A DNA stretch of 64,000 nt from Demequina muriae. GTDB lineage: Bacteria; Actinomycetota; Actinomycetes; Actinomycetales; Demequinaceae. Made by a program: the position numbers and the translations under genes. Shown here one piece after another: positions 63,462 through 64,000 of this stretch. The notes under the pieces were generated by a model, which was not told where the DNA came from, did not search any database, and was given only the letters and a program-made list of their open reading frames with translations. The number at the start of each line of letters is the position of its first letter. Position 1 is the first letter of the stretch. The stretch lies in the NCBI RefSeq assembly GCF_030418295.1, contig NZ_JAUHQA010000001.1, positions 496,001 through 560,000 of the forward strand. Direction: 5' to 3'.

Positions 63462-64000
63462 GTGCTGCATCTGACGACCGACCCCGACACGACGACCGCC
63501 CCTGGTGATGACCTGCCCACGGGCGAGGAACTGGGGGAATGGCTGAGCGACGTGTCACAGAACCTGATCGGCTTCGGCATCATGCTGGTAGTGGTCCTCG
63601 TCCTGTGGTTCGTGGGACGCGCCGCGATCAACGGGTTCACCCGAGCGATGGAGCGCGGGGCGCCGCTGACCGACGCCCGTGCCCGCCGGGCGCTGTCGAA
63701 GGCGCGCATCAAGCTTCCGGATCCTGACACGATCGAGGAGCGGCTGGAGGCCGAGCGGCGTCGACAGCGCGCCGGCACTCTGCGCAGGGTGCTCAAGTCC
63801 GCACTCGCTGTCGTTCTCATTCTGCTCGTGCTGATGACCGGACTGGCCGTGGTGGGCGTGCCCGTGGGGCCGATGCTCGCATCGGCCGGAATCCTCGGCG
63901 TCGCGCTCGGCTTCGGAGCCCAGTCGCTGGTCAAGGACATCCTCTCCGGCACCTTCATGCTGATGGAGGACCAGTACGGCGTGGGCGACGTGGTGGACCT
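63462..64000 (+). CDS. MscS-family mechanosensitive channel, N-terminal part (partial)
   Basis: The frame opens at GTG 63462 and runs off the window end (179 complete codons visible, no stop). One membrane helix (NLIGFGIMLVVVLVLWFVG) is followed by a charged linker (RIKLPDPDTIEERLEAERRR), a second helix pair and the pore-lining MscS signature ASAGILGVALGFGAQSLVKD, then ILSGTFMLMEDQYGVGD. MscS channels open under membrane tension to release solutes. TACCCT lies seven bases upstream of the GTG, so it is likely leaderless. It is divergent from malQ with a GGCCGATGC copy between. Confidence 0.9.
   Translation, partial: MLHLTTDPDTTTAPGDDLPTGEELGEWLSDVSQNLIGFGIMLVVVLVLWFVGRAAINGFTRAMERGAPLTDARARRALSKARIKLPDPDTIEERLEAERRRQRAGTLRRVLKSALAVVLILLVLMTGLAVVGVPVGPMLASAGILGVALGFGAQSLVKDILSGTFMLMEDQYGVGDVVD

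Overview
The window is high-GC, gene-dense chromosomal DNA of an actinobacterium. The tig-clpP1-clpP2-clpX block, a sigK/rskA pair, two-gene Eis families, an LAxTG-type wall anchor and frequent leaderless genes all point to Actinomycetota, most likely the order Micrococcales. The genus cannot be fixed from sequence alone. Almost everything is ordinary core or lineage-typical chromosome. The clear accessory tract is a 3.5 kb island at 24061-27530, bounded by 41-bp direct repeats of the 3' end of a tRNA-Pro gene.

Layout. 1-4.8 kb: end of a CPA2 antiporter, a sulfide:quinone-reductase-like flavoprotein with a 47-aa companion, a holin-like membrane protein, a PadR regulator overlapping a membrane protein, and an AhpD-like protein. 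4.8-9.2 kb: sigK-rskA and valS. 9.2-16.1 kb: a DUF559 gene framed by a 24-bp inverted repeat, then clpX, clpP2, clpP1 and tig on the minus strand with two DUF4190 paralogues inserted on the plus strand. 16.4-24.0 kb: two P-type cation ATPases around an LAxTG surface protein, a cyclase-like gene remnant and an S4 protein. 24.06-27.6 kb: the island, with an IS-truncated zinc-ribbon gene, a dead IS3-type element and a lower-GC lipoprotein, then the intact tRNA-Pro. 27.7-31.6 kb: tRNA-Gly, a DUF1761 protein, an SRPBCC protein, a polycysteine leader peptide, cysK-cysE and dps. 31.7-37.7 kb: a YccU-like protein, two Eis paralogues, rpiB, an M13 peptidase and a 34-aa Cys-rich protein. 38-48 kb: a GyrI/MerR pair, an ABC exporter, a CDP-alcohol phosphotransferase, membrane and pentapeptide proteins, trmL with a spermidine-synthase-like gene, a ClbS-like protein, a DHFR-like protein and an MFS exporter. 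48-64 kb: a LacI-type sensor fused to GGDEF-EAL, two PepN paralogues, an amino-acid permease, a CoA-disulfide-reductase/rhodanese with a YeeE/TsuA transporter, malQ and the start of an MscS channel.

A sulfur theme recurs: an SQR-like enzyme, cysteine synthesis under a probable cysteine-sensing leader peptide, and sulfur uptake coupled to a persulfide/CoA-disulfide enzyme. Two whole-window signals are not explained by genes. One is a strongly over-represented 9-mer GCATCGGCC/GGCCGATGC (35 copies by eye, 15 intergenic). The other is a second dispersed repeat with core GAGTGCCGGACA. Many genes lack a Shine-Dalgarno and instead have a -10-like hexamer 6-7 nt before the start codon, as expected for leaderless transcripts.
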